NCBI GenBank assembly: GCA_001792895.1
Contig: MARA01000022.1
Span: forward strand, 310,001 to 374,000
Direction: 5' to 3'
From: Lentinus brumalis
Lineage: Eukaryota; Basidiomycota; Agaricomycetes; Polyporales; Polyporaceae
DNA: 64,000 nt
A model generated the notes under the pieces. The model saw nothing but the letters and a program-made list of their open reading frames with translations. It had not been told where the DNA came from and ran no database searches. Positions 15,018 to 25,900 of this stretch are shown here, piece by piece. Positions within the stretch are counted from its first letter, which is position 1. Every line of letters starts with the position of its first letter. Both the position numbers and the translations under genes were made by a program.

Positions 15018-18000
15018 TCAGAAACGACTGATATCCCTGCCAAAGATCCAGTTGAGGAACCTGTGACCGAACGGAATCAGCTCCGTCATTCAGATACGAT
15101 ACAGCACACACAGCATGAGCGGCGCAGCGTGGTATCAGGATTCATTCAAACCACCACGCGAATCAGACCGCACATCGCACCTGGGGCCGAAATCGTCACT
15201 GCGCGTGCGCCGCTCTCTACCCACCCGCAGGGCCACGGCGCGCCACCGATAGTCGGTGGCACGCACTAGAACCCGCGCAACCCACCACGAGCTCCCCCGA
15301 CGCAATTTGCATATTGCATATGCGGGGTATAGCAGACAGTCGTGTGGTACAGAGAAGGCTCTCTCGTCTCCGACTCGGAAGAAGACTCGAACTCGGGCTG
15401 GCACTCGGACTGTGATGCGGTCACGACAGGAGCAAGCACTCACCAGTACACCGGCACGAGGATCTTGTTCCGCACGCTGAGTGTCTTCGTGAAGTACGCC
15501 GAGCGCCAGAGCAGCCACGCCAGCCGCCCCGTCTCCTTCCCCTTCGGCCCGTGCGCCTTCGTGCGGTCGAAGATCGCCTCCCAGTCGCCGACGTACGCGA
15601 GGCTGCCCGCGTTGCGGAACTCGAACGGCGCGGTGTGCGCGGCGTCGTCCCCGCTGCGGATGATCTTGTTCAGCTTCCTCGTGAGGTACTTGGCCTGCTG
15701 GTTCGCGACCTGCGCCGTCGCGGGGAGCGGCTCGTGCTCGATCGTCGCCGAGTCCCCGATCGCGAAGACGTCCGGGTCGGGCGCGTTCGTGTCCTTCATG
15801 ATGACGTTCATGTTGTTGTTCGTGACGAGGCTCCTGCATGCATATGGGGGTGACGGGGCGAGTGGGGACGGTGGGAATGAAAGTTAGCATGACGTTCGAA
15901 CTCTACCACCCGCAGTGCCCGGCCCCGGGTCCGAGGGGGGTAAAGAACGGAAGGGTCGGTCAGGTGCGCAGACAGGCCACGTTTGGGGTAGAGAGGCAAA
16001 CACTGCGGGGGGTGTGGAGGTGTGGGGAAGGCGCACGGGCAGGGGCACATACTCACCGCTTCGTGCGTTCGTCCTTCTTTGCTTCCGTGATCGACTGGAT
16101 GAGCGGGTTCGGCGACAGGCCAGTGCTCCAGACGAGCAGACCGAAGTTGACTGTGAAGCGAGTCGGGTCGATCCCAGGTGGGTGGTAGGGTCAGCTGAGG
16201 GTGCCTATGACGCCGCATCGGGCGAGCGGACACGCGACGCACCTTCTCCCTCCTCCGTCACGAACATACGGCCCTGCAGGAGGCGGATAGACGACGTCAG
16301 CACCCCATGACTCGACTCTGAAGACGGAGCGTTGCATATGAGGGTGTGCGCCATCTCATCGCGCTCGCGGGTCTCGCTTCGCTTGCGGTGTCAATCTGCA
16401 TCTGCATCTCATTCTCTCTGGGAGCCCGGAGTGCAGAGGCGCCACAGATCCAGGACGCAGATGCGCGAACATAATCGCAGCACGAGCCCGTGCTCGGTCC
16501 CGAGTGCGTATAGACGAGCACTCACCTCCTCCACGCGCTCGACGTGATGTTGCGTTAACAGCCGGATGCCCTCTCGCTTGAACTTCGTCGTCGCGTATCT
16601 GCAAGCAAAATCAGCACCCGACAATCGACTCAAAAGGCGGGTGAAAGCAGCAACTCACTCTTGCAGTCCCTCGTCGAACCCGCCGAGGATGGTCGGAGAG
16701 ACGTCGTACAAGTTGATCCTGGCCATGGCAGCGAGGTTCGGGTACGCCCGCGCCATGTCCGTGTGCAGCAGATCGTGCAGCTCCGCAGCGAACTCGACAC
16801 CCGTCGGGCCGCCCCGACGATGCAGAAGTTCAGGAGCTTGCGCCTGTCGGCGTCTGTGATTGTGGGCTGGGTCGCTTGCTCGAAGCCTGCGTATACGCGC
16901 TCAGCTAGACCGCAAACAGCTGCAGCGGGCCAACGTACATTCGAGAATTCTTGTGCGTATCCTGCGGGCATCGCTCACGTCCTTCAGGAAGTGCGCGTGT
17001 TCTTTGACTCCGGGTACGTTGAACGCTGTATGAAACGCGGTCAGCGTTCCATCCCCGAGTCAGGGCATATATGCGTTCGTCCTCACTCTGGCTGTATGCG
17101 CCGACTGCGATGACGAGCTTGTCGTATGTCAACTCGAACTTGTCGGACGTTCCCGCCACTGGGCTCGCGGGCTCGCTTGCGTCAGGATTTGGCGGCGACG
17201 ACGACGGGCTTGAGCCATTTGCAGGAAACTTGACTGGCGCAGTCGCTGGAGTCTATTCACAGCAAGGAGGGTGTGTATCGGTACCATGAGCGTTGTAGCG
17301 CACTGATCGAGACGCACGCAGAGCAGTTTTCTGTGCTTGAAGTCGATGGAGTCGCACCATGCCGTATATGCCCTCTGGGTGGCCGCGGCGTGTCAGCGGC
17401 GAATGAGGAGCATTCAGAAGCATATCACTCACCACTTTGGGAGTATATCTCCTGACCTGTCCAGGGAACGAGATACGCACGTCAGCAAGGGGTACAGCGA
17501 AGCACTATACGACGAAACTGGGGAACGTGGAGCGATATCTGTGAACTTTATAAGCGGCTACCTCTGACGCGTCAAGAAGCTGCATGAGGATTGTCATGAA
17601 GCATCCTATTGGCAGACGGTGGCCGACCTGCAGCTGGACCTCCTGGTTCGCAGCACATGTCTCGGAGGCACCCGCTGAAACAACTCGTCAACGGTCCATA
17701 AGCTGCTGCGACTCATCACGCTGCTCCCGGGCTCTCAGATATAAGTCTGCTGCAGGCTGCAACAATGCTCCCGATATCCGATGCAGACAGCCGGATTAGT
17801 AGACCTTGTCAACTTCTGCTTGGGTCTGCCGCACCACAGGACCCCGCCTGCTCGGCTACTGCCGGCGTCGCAGCAAAGCCATGCTGGTGGGTTGACCGGT
17901 CATCAGCCATCGAGTGAGCTACATTGTACATGTGGGCACATGTGGACCCGAGGCGTCTCTTGTACTAGTACTATGGCCGTGACTCTGAGATATCCACGAA

Positions 18001-18338
18001 ACGGCGACTCACAGGTTCGATAGCTGCGCGGAACTCGAGAGTGCCCACGGAGCAGCTGGCCAGAAGAGGAGTGAAGTTGAAGTAGTTATTGGGTGACACT
18101 ACGATCACATCTATAAAGACCATGTCAGCGTTGTGCATGATGCATGGGTGCGCGTCAAAAGATACCTACTCCAGCGTTTCTTGTCTATCGCGCGCAGGAC
18201 CTCGTAACCTCCCCAGCCGGAGCCGAGGATGACGAGACGTTGCTTGCCTCTGGACGGAGTCGAGAAGAATGTACGTGCTCCGCGATGCTTGAGCACAGCC
18301 GCCGGAGACATGGTGCTAGTTTGGATTCGCAAGGCCAT
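15018..18338 (-). CDS. Mitochondrial type II (alternative) NADH:ubiquinone oxidoreductase, one frameshift
   Basis: Flavoprotein that passes electrons from NADH to ubiquinone without proton pumping, at the inner mitochondrial membrane. Twelve exons, all phases matching: 18338-18170, 18110-18013, 17456-17433, 17374-17318, 17252-17087, 17025-16939, 16886-16659, 16598-16526, 16273-16243, 16150-16057, 15833-15444, 15060-15018. A basic, Ser/Arg-rich N-terminus ([20 protein letters not shown]) looks like a transit peptide. The FAD motif is [14 protein letters not shown]; then [61 protein letters not shown], and a C-terminus [13 protein letters not shown]. The second glycine motif, [17 protein letters not shown], is broken by one missing base at 16812-16815. 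About 486 aa if that base is counted. External versus internal orientation cannot be told. Confidence 0.9.
16812..16815 (-). other. Apparent one-base deletion in the NAD(P)H-binding motif
   Basis: Minus-strand reading gives GTC GGG GCG GCC, where the conserved protein needs GTC GGG GGC GGC CCG. Four G are present and five are needed. Adding one base restores the motif and makes every later exon phase agree. Confidence 0.85.
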
Positions 18339-18865
18339 TTCGGAGGTGTGGAGGGGGAAGAGACGTGTCCAGAACGCGACCGGCCTCTGACGGGGAGCGC
18401 ATTATAAAGAGAGGCTGGCGACAGGAAGATGGTGCGGGGGAGCCCGGGAAAAGAGGACGGAGAGAATAGGACGTCATTCCGGACTCGACAACGGTCGTAC
18501 CGTGCGCCAGCTTTGGCGCTCGCCCCATCGTCTCATCGCCCTGCCCGAAACTCGTCTGAGCTGCGTTGATATCAGCTGCGAAACGCCACCTGTGACCGTC
18601 GTATGTACACTGTAGTCCTTCGCGCTCTCGAGGATGCGTGGTCTCAGTGGCCAATCAGCTCGCGTCAATCTCGATGAGGTCCATGAAATTGTCGCCGGCC
18701 CCAGCGGGACGTCCGCCCCGCCCTGCGCCGCCGCATCGCCCGCCGTTCGTTCCCCGCTCATGTTGTGCACTAACTCTGTGAGCGCAGGCTTGGCTCGCGA
18801 TGTTTGCTATGTTGCGTTCTCGATTCGGCAGGTCGACTGCCTAATGCAGCGACAGCGCCTTTGTG
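18339..18865. other. Spacer up to the left edge of the array
   Basis: Promoter side of the NADH dehydrogenase gene. No gene is supported. Sequence shared with the other array units begins at about 18866. Confidence 0.55.
18401..18410 (-). promoter_or_regulatory. Possible TATA box of the NADH dehydrogenase gene
   Basis: Reads TCTTTATAAT on the minus strand, about 63 nt upstream of the ATG at 18338. Spacing is plausible; the motif match is moderate. Confidence 0.35.
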
Positions 18866-18966
18866 GCGGCCCCATGACCGGTCCCTCTGACTGGTACGGG
18901 AAACACACTTGACCTCTCCCATCACCAAACCTTCAACCTCAAGCGAGCTATCTCTGCGCTCGAACC

Positions 18967-18976
18967 CATAAATACA
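18967..18976 (+). promoter_or_regulatory. TATA box, MFS copy A
   Basis: CATAAATACA, about 95 nt upstream of the ATG at 19067. The same element is at the same distance in all four copies; A and C share ATAAATA. Confidence 0.65.
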
Positions 18977-19066
18977 TGGCGAAGCACCTTCATCCCCGCT
19001 GCCCGCCTTCTCCGGGTACCACGACGTCCGACCATCCCCCACCGTGACGCCACGCCGATCCTCGCA

Positions 19067-22000
19067 ATGGCAAGCAATCTGCCGTCATCGTCCCCTGCGG
19101 CGTCCGTGCGCATCGACGAGGAGAAGCTCGAGGATGGCGCGAGTCATGCCCGGATCTCCGCACTCTCCGAAGGCACCCTCTACCAGTCCCTCGTCTCGGG
19201 CAAGCCTGTCCGGAAGCACTTCTTCTCGCCACCCGACGAGGCCCTTGCAGAAGCTGTGAATCGGGACGCCGACAATGTCGAGTACATCGATGTCGAGGAG
19301 GTACGCGTCTAGTGTCTCTCGGCCGAGCAGCGAGCTCAAGTGCTGACTTCGCCGCAGAAAGCCGTCCGACGGAAGATCGACTTGCGGGTCTTGTCTCTCG
19401 TCGTGGCGAGCTACATCTGTGCGTTCTCGTACCGTCATGTTGCCTTTTCGCAGCTAACTCAGATTATCTTTTTATCCTAGTCAATCAGTTCGGTATGTAG
19501 CTCAACTAGACTTCTGCAGCAGTCGTCACATCCGCTGACGCTATCCATGAATACAGATCGCACGAACATGTGAGTTCCCCGGGCGAGACCGCTACTCTAT
19601 CTTCTCGAAAGAGTGAGACTACGCCGCAGACCCGCAGGCACGGGCGAATCAGAGTCGGGTTCTAGGATCGCGTCACACACCGACCAATGTCAACGAGCTC
19701 GCAGTGCGTCCAGCGTCCAGCCTCCAGAAGAATTGAGCAGCCTGTCCACCGGATCGTCCGCCGGAGACAGACATTGAGTTCTATGCAGAGCGTCACATAC
19801 AGATCTCAGTGACGGATGGCCCGATGCCTCGCTCGCCGCCATGACCAAATCTATCGGAAGCACGTCCGCTGTAGGACCTTTACCTTTCCCTTTACCATCA
19901 CCATGGGCTGGCTCGACATCCCGTCGAACACTGGCAATCCCCCGCCGGACTGCTCACCTTCCGGTGACCTCAGCTGACGATGGTCTCTGTCAAGCGCCTG
20001 GCGCGTGGCTGACGGTGACATGATAGTCGGGAGCGTCGGGGAAGACGTGTGGAGCGCGGGGTGCATTACAGGCAGTGGCCTCGGGCGTAACTCTGCCTGT
20101 GACTCCAGAGACACCCTGTAGGGCTGGCTCGAATGCGCGGACAGTCCTCCCAGTCGATTTGACGTTCTGAGGCGTGCTGAGACGAGACCTGTTGTCCGGC
20201 CGACGGGCCGCGAGGAGGGTCGACCGGACAAAGGGTAGCGAGCGTCGCGGATGCGTCAGAACCGGCACGGAGACTGTCCAATGCAGCTGCAGCCTTTTCA
20301 TGTGCCCGATTGGCTTGTGTCGGTAGCCCGCGACGGCGGGACAGATGTGTCGGGCCTGCAGTGGCGTTGGACCAAGTCCGGTCTCATCACTCAAGACTCA
20401 AGGGTTCCGCCCGGGCATAGTGGGTCTGACGCCTGCTTCCGACTCGGTCCTGTCCCGGGGTGCGCGGGCTTGAGACCGTCCGTCAATGCGTACGGACGTC
20501 GGACGAACGCCGATGGCTCGTGAGTCCACCTGCGAGCCACAGAAACGACACGGTGACTACTTAGGCGGGCGCATCTGAGGCGTCTCGCCGTGTTGTCTGC
20601 GTTCGCGCGTCCAGGTTTGCGGCCATAAGTAGTCAGAGGTTGTCAGCGCGGGCTGAAGCTGCAGCATACCGTGACGTGAGTTACAGGGTGACCTGCTTGC
20701 ACAATGCACGTCCAGCCTGCAGTGCCTCTGTGCCCGGCGAGGTCATGGTATCGAGTTGCTGCGTTGCGCTCACCTATGGCACTGCTGGTGACAGCCCCGC
20801 AGCAACTCACGTCAAGTGTTGCTCTCTGATTGACACGCGACTCGCGCGTAAGGCGCATCGATAGCTCGACAGTGGCCCACTGCACGCGTCAGGAGTGTGT
20901 GTGGGGGTGCAAGCGGTCGGACCGACGCTTCAACAAGTTTCCGAACGTCGTGGTGTATGAGTTGGTTGCTGCCAGGGACAGGCCCACAAATTGTGCTGCG
21001 ATGTGGCCGCTCAGCGTGAAGGCCGGTGGCTAACTCGCTCGATCTCCAGTGGAAACGCGCACGTCCTCAAGGCGTTCAATGACAACTTTGGCATCACGAA
21101 CAACAACAAGTGGACGCTCGCGCTCAGCATCTTCTACGTCGGATACTGTACGTTTTAGTATTTACTATGTGAGCATCTGCTACGTGGGCCATCCACTGAC
21201 GGGGTGTGATTATCAGGTCTTCTGGAAATGCCCGCAAATGTCCTTCAGAGGCACATCGGGGCGAATCGCTTGTGCGTCCTCTGTCTAATGTTGCGTTGGG
21301 GAGGACTGACGAGAATATGTTAGCTTCTTCCTCTCCCTGTTGTTCTGGGGCATCTCCTCTTTGTCCTTTGTGTACGCGAAGGGGTATGCTGGCCTTCTCG
21401 TTCTACGGTGTGGTTTCGTTCTTTGTGCTTTGGGTCTCTTCAGTCAGACTGATGAGGGGCTGCAGCGTTCTTCTGGGCATCGGCGAAGCAGGGTACTACG
21501 CGGGGATGATATACTACCTGTCGTTCTGGTACAAGAGGTATGTATCGTCTCGGTACACCGCGGTACGAGACGCTATACTAATGATTTCCACGCAGATCTG
21601 AGCTCGCGCTGCGTATCAGGTTCGTCTGGTTCACCTCAGGACTGCTGGCAGCTGATTTACTGGGGTCTTTTTGTCCCCCTCAGTCTCTGTATGACAGGCA
21701 CGCTCCCGGGTGCGATTGGCGTGAGCATCTTCAAGTTCCGCTGCTATATCCAACTGGCCACTGACATCTGCAACAGGGCCTGCTTGCGTTCGGGCTCGTA
21801 CGCATAGAGACGCCTGTCTTGACCGGGTGAGTATAAGCCGTGATCCCATAAGTACCTGCAAGCTCACTGACACTACGTTCCCAGATGGCAGTTCCTCTTC
21901 CTCGTGAGTACATTCGCGTCGGAGCCAAGACCGTCTCGCTGACACGACGGCAGATCGAAGCAATCCCGACGATCATCATGGCGTTCATGATCCTGCTCTT

Positions 22001-22940
22001 CCTCCCGTCCTTCCCGTTCTCGAACTCCTTCCTGACCCCGCGCGAGAAGGCGATCGCCCAGGCGCGCCTCAACCGCGACCACCGCCCGCAGTCGCACGGC
22101 GGCATGACGGGCTGGCAGGGCTTCAAGGCTATAGTGAACGACCTGCATGCGTGGCTGCTCATGATCGTCTACGCCAGCTGTGGGTTCTTCACTTGTTCAG
22201 AGAGACACACTCGCTGACCTTTCTGGATCTCAGTCAACGTCGGCGTCGCCACGATCTCGTACTTCCTGCCTACTGTAGGTGCTTTCTGGTACCAGCACTG
22301 GTGCCCCTCGCTAACACGCCTCCCGCAGCTGATCAACGAGCTCGGGTTCACCCCGCTCGCCTCGCAGGGCCTCACAGTCGCGCCGTACGCCGCGGGCTGG
22401 TTCATGGTCATCTTCCAAGCGCTGCACTCGGACCGCACGCGCGACCGCGGGTACCACATCATGCTCTCGACGGCGGTGTCGTGCGTGGGGTACATCGTGC
22501 TCGCCGCGCTCGCGACGCGCGGGACCAGCACGAGCACGATCGGGGGCCGGTACTTTGCGCTGTTCCTCGTCGTGGGCGGGAACTACAGCCTGTTCCCGCT
22601 CGTGATGAGCTGGGCGGCGAACGTGTTCTCGCCGACGTCGAAGCGCCGCGTTGGGACGGCGTTCATCGTGTCGATCTCGAACTGCGTGACGATGTGCCTG
22701 CGTTGCTCGGGATGGCGCACGGCGGCAGCGGCCGGGCGCAGGCTATCAGCGGAGTGTGAAGGAGACGCACCAGATGCAAGCTTGACCTTAGGGTGCTCTG
22801 GGGGCTCTATAGGGACGGTAGTGCTCTGGGGGGTCTATAGGGACAGTGAGGTGGGGGCGGGATGGCGGGGTGAGCTGCTGCGCTCGTGGAGTGTGTGTAG
22901 ACGCAAATATATTTTGTTCTCTCGCCATATGTTGTTTTGA
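19067..22940 (+). CDS. MFS transporter copy A (anion:cation symporter type), 3' end replaced
   Basis: Membrane transporter of the Dal5/Tna1-like MFS group, which carries organic anions such as allantoate, nicotinate or pantothenate; the substrate here is unknown. The N-terminus is MASNLPSSSPAASVRIDEEK. The signature after TM1, NQFDRTNIGNA, is split over a 12-nt exon (19481-19492) and a 13-nt exon (19557-19569). The following intron is 1480 nt (19570-21049). Later exons give WTLALSIFYVGYC, GEAGYYAGMIYYLSFWYKR, LPSFPFSNSFLTPREKA and GWFMVIFQALHSDRTRDRGY. Coding ends differently from copy D: after ISNCVTM it runs into a Cys/Arg/Ala-rich tail and stops at 22940, so TM12 and the normal cytosolic tail are missing. 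Transport function is doubtful. Confidence 0.75.
22793..22846 (+). repeat. Minisatellite at the 3' end of MFS copy A
   Basis: About two units of a 27-30 bp repeat built on TGCTCTGGGGGCTCTATAGG. The same repeat sits at the same place in copies B and C with other copy numbers. Confidence 0.8.
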
Positions 22941-25900
22941 GAAGTATTCAGCGGCTGGAGCAGACTCCGTTCGATAGTATAGTGCATAAATATATTCTCT
23001 ATCGAGGGAGTACGTTACGAAACCGCCGTAAAGAAGAGGACGCGTTTTCGCGGACTTCGCGTTTGCACGAGCACGGGCGCCTAATGCGTGACTTCGTGCG
23101 ATCACCAAGTCCGCGACTCTGCTCCCGACCACGACCTCTGCCCTGTCTGCCTCCTTCTTCCTGCGTCTGAACGAGCTACGATAGCTGTTTAATCTCGTTA
23201 GAAATGGCCCTATTGCTTTTCTACTGAACTGCTTACCGTCGAATCCTCCATCGAGCCCCGGGCCGTCTCAATTACTCACTGTATCACGCGTCGAAGCAGC
23301 CGCGCAGCACATACTTCAGGAGCGGAAGGGGTCTATACACGTTATAAGTCGCTCTGGTGAGCCAGAGTGATTTTACAGCGCGCCGGAGAGAGGTACGAAC
23401 CACCTTCAAGTTGACGGTGCAGCGGCGGCGGCTTCGGGTGCGGCGAGCGTAGAGACGGTAGCAGTCCCGGAAGATATCGCAATGAAGGAGCGGCAGTGTG
23501 GTGTACGAGCCTACTGACCTCACCATACAGCGGACGAGGTGCGTCTGTGACTGACCGCGAGAGATCAGGTGCTAGACGAAAGTAGACAGTCAACCAATGT
23601 TGTCACCGACTGGATGCAAGCCAAGTACGCACCACTTGCCTCTGAGCGCCGAAATTCATGGTTGAAGGGTGCCATGGACGAGACTCTGCGGATCCAGCCT
23701 CTGCGCAATCGTACAAGTTCCTGCAGCGGATGGCACATCTATTGTCTCGCACCATTCGGGACGAAGACCCGTGGTCAGCAAACAATTCATGCGAGCGGTC
23801 CTCGCCGTACGACACGGCAGCGCAAGTACCGAGGAATTGGCTGCCGCATCGGATGCGACCGCGGCGAAGTCTATGGCCAAAGTTGCGCTGTCGCGGCAGG
23901 CTGCAGCTCATCACGAGCTCGAGGAATCCAACAAAACACCCGGGATGTTCGCCCACGCTGCAAGAAAAGAAGAGGTACGTACCCGGCTGCTGAAAGTCTC
24001 GTTACAAGGCCTGAGACACGGCGGCCGTTGTGCCGGTCGGCTTGCTGACACCTTCCTGTCAGAGATGAACCAGTATCAGTTAGCGACTGCGAACATCATC
24101 CAAGGTGGAAACACAGACACGTACACAGGCAATAGCCGAGGCATCCTTGCAGCCTTGGTGCCGACACACTGAGCGGCGCTGTTGCGAGTGACCGCACGAG
24201 TTGAAGGTCAGAACTTTCAAAGACGCCAAGGGATACGCATGACGATGAAATCGTGTCCGCGCCTGGCAGTGGTTACCGCGACACTACTTAACTCAATGGC
24301 GTGTAGGATCGAAAGAAAGTCCCTCACCAATTTGTCTGCAGTTGCTGCGACGGGCGGGAGGCGACCTCCGACATGGCGTAGCCCAAGCACCATCGCCGTT
24401 GTAGGAGCTTTGGGAAAAGAGTGAGTACAATGCAGTGGATGGCTGAGTGATGCTTACCACGCGTCGTAGATGTCTCGCAATACATCGCAATTTCTGATGC
24501 TTGTACGCCGTGTGTCATCATCAAACAGCGGTGAAGGGGGACGGAGCTATGATGACCTAGCAGCGAGGGAGGCAGCGCGAACTCGAGCGGACCAGCGTAG
24601 AGAGGGAGGGGGACTCGAAGAAGGGAGAAGGAGAAGATGGGGGCGGCGAACTTGGGTGACAGACTTGGACTTGACTACGATAATATTTGGCTGTAAGCAC
24701 AAGACCGTCGCCTGCATGCAGCCTGGCATCAGTACGTACAACGATGTAGTGTACTACAGTGCTCGCTTCCGCGGCGGTGAACAGCGCACATCCCGATATA
24801 TATGTTTGCCTGCAGCATGGTTGTTGACATGGGAAACTCCGCATCAAGTGGTTATGCGACATGCAGCGTCCGGTAAGGGTACGCCGGTTGATATAATTCT
24901 CAACGGCCTATTGAGCTCGGCCGCTTGTAATCAGTATCAAGATTCCAGGCCGCCTCCGGCATCGGGCGGGATGTTGACCACCCGAACAATTCTGCAGGAA
25001 ATGTCGCGCCAAGGAGGCACTGGGCACGACCAAGTATGTATCTGGCATCATACATATGCCTGCTGGGCTTTACAGGGAGACCGTGTCGAGGGGAGGAAGT
25101 TGCATCACGACCAAAGTAAGTAGTGTGTACTTGACCGGACTGCCTAATATCACGCTGTATATGTACCTCTTGAATGAAAAGGGCCATGGGATTGTGACCA
25201 CCGGTCTTGAATGATTGAATACCATGTGGAGTTAACTTGCGGGGCAGTGAAACACGTCCGACTAATACAAACCGATGTCAGTGTGCAGCACCGTCTTGCC
25301 TCTTGGGAAGGGTCGCCGGTCCAAATACTGTAGCCGTCACTGTCCATGTCATGCGCCAGCGGGCTGTTCGCGTGCAAGAGGCGTACTGAGGATACACGTC
25401 GCGATGCGCGAGACATGATCACGAGATCGTGATTGGTCCGTTGGCACGGAGCTGGGAATCCAAAGCTCGGTGAAGTATATTCGGGACCTTGTATTGCGCT
25501 AGTCCAATGTGTGCCCGTTGCATTGCACAATTGAACAGAATCTAGTTCGAACGAGCTAGGTCGCTCCATGAATATAGAGATCAATCGAAACCTACCTCTG
25601 ACTCGGAGAGATATTGCATCCCAGTAGGGACTCGGTTAATTCGATATTCTGCACAGTTCGAAGGGACCTGGCACATGGTGTACACTGCACGACTTCATGA
25701 GCCTGCGGTAGGGCAAACCTGAACACGCTCGACTGATATTCACAGTGTTTGCTTGATTTGAAAGGCCTGACACCGGATAGATACCGGTTGTGCACTGTAC
25801 GTGATCGTTCTCTCGCTGGGAAGCTGCGCCGCCAGCGGGAGAGAAGATCCGAGGCCATGCAGAGGTTCCACTGGCATGAGCCTTGTTCGTGCAGGTCCGA

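Noticed and set aside
24470..25187. Protein-like frames on both strands in the AT-richer part of the unit-1 block
   Set aside because: Plausible splice sites occur on both strands, the frames do not persist in units 2 and 3, and no motif is recognised.
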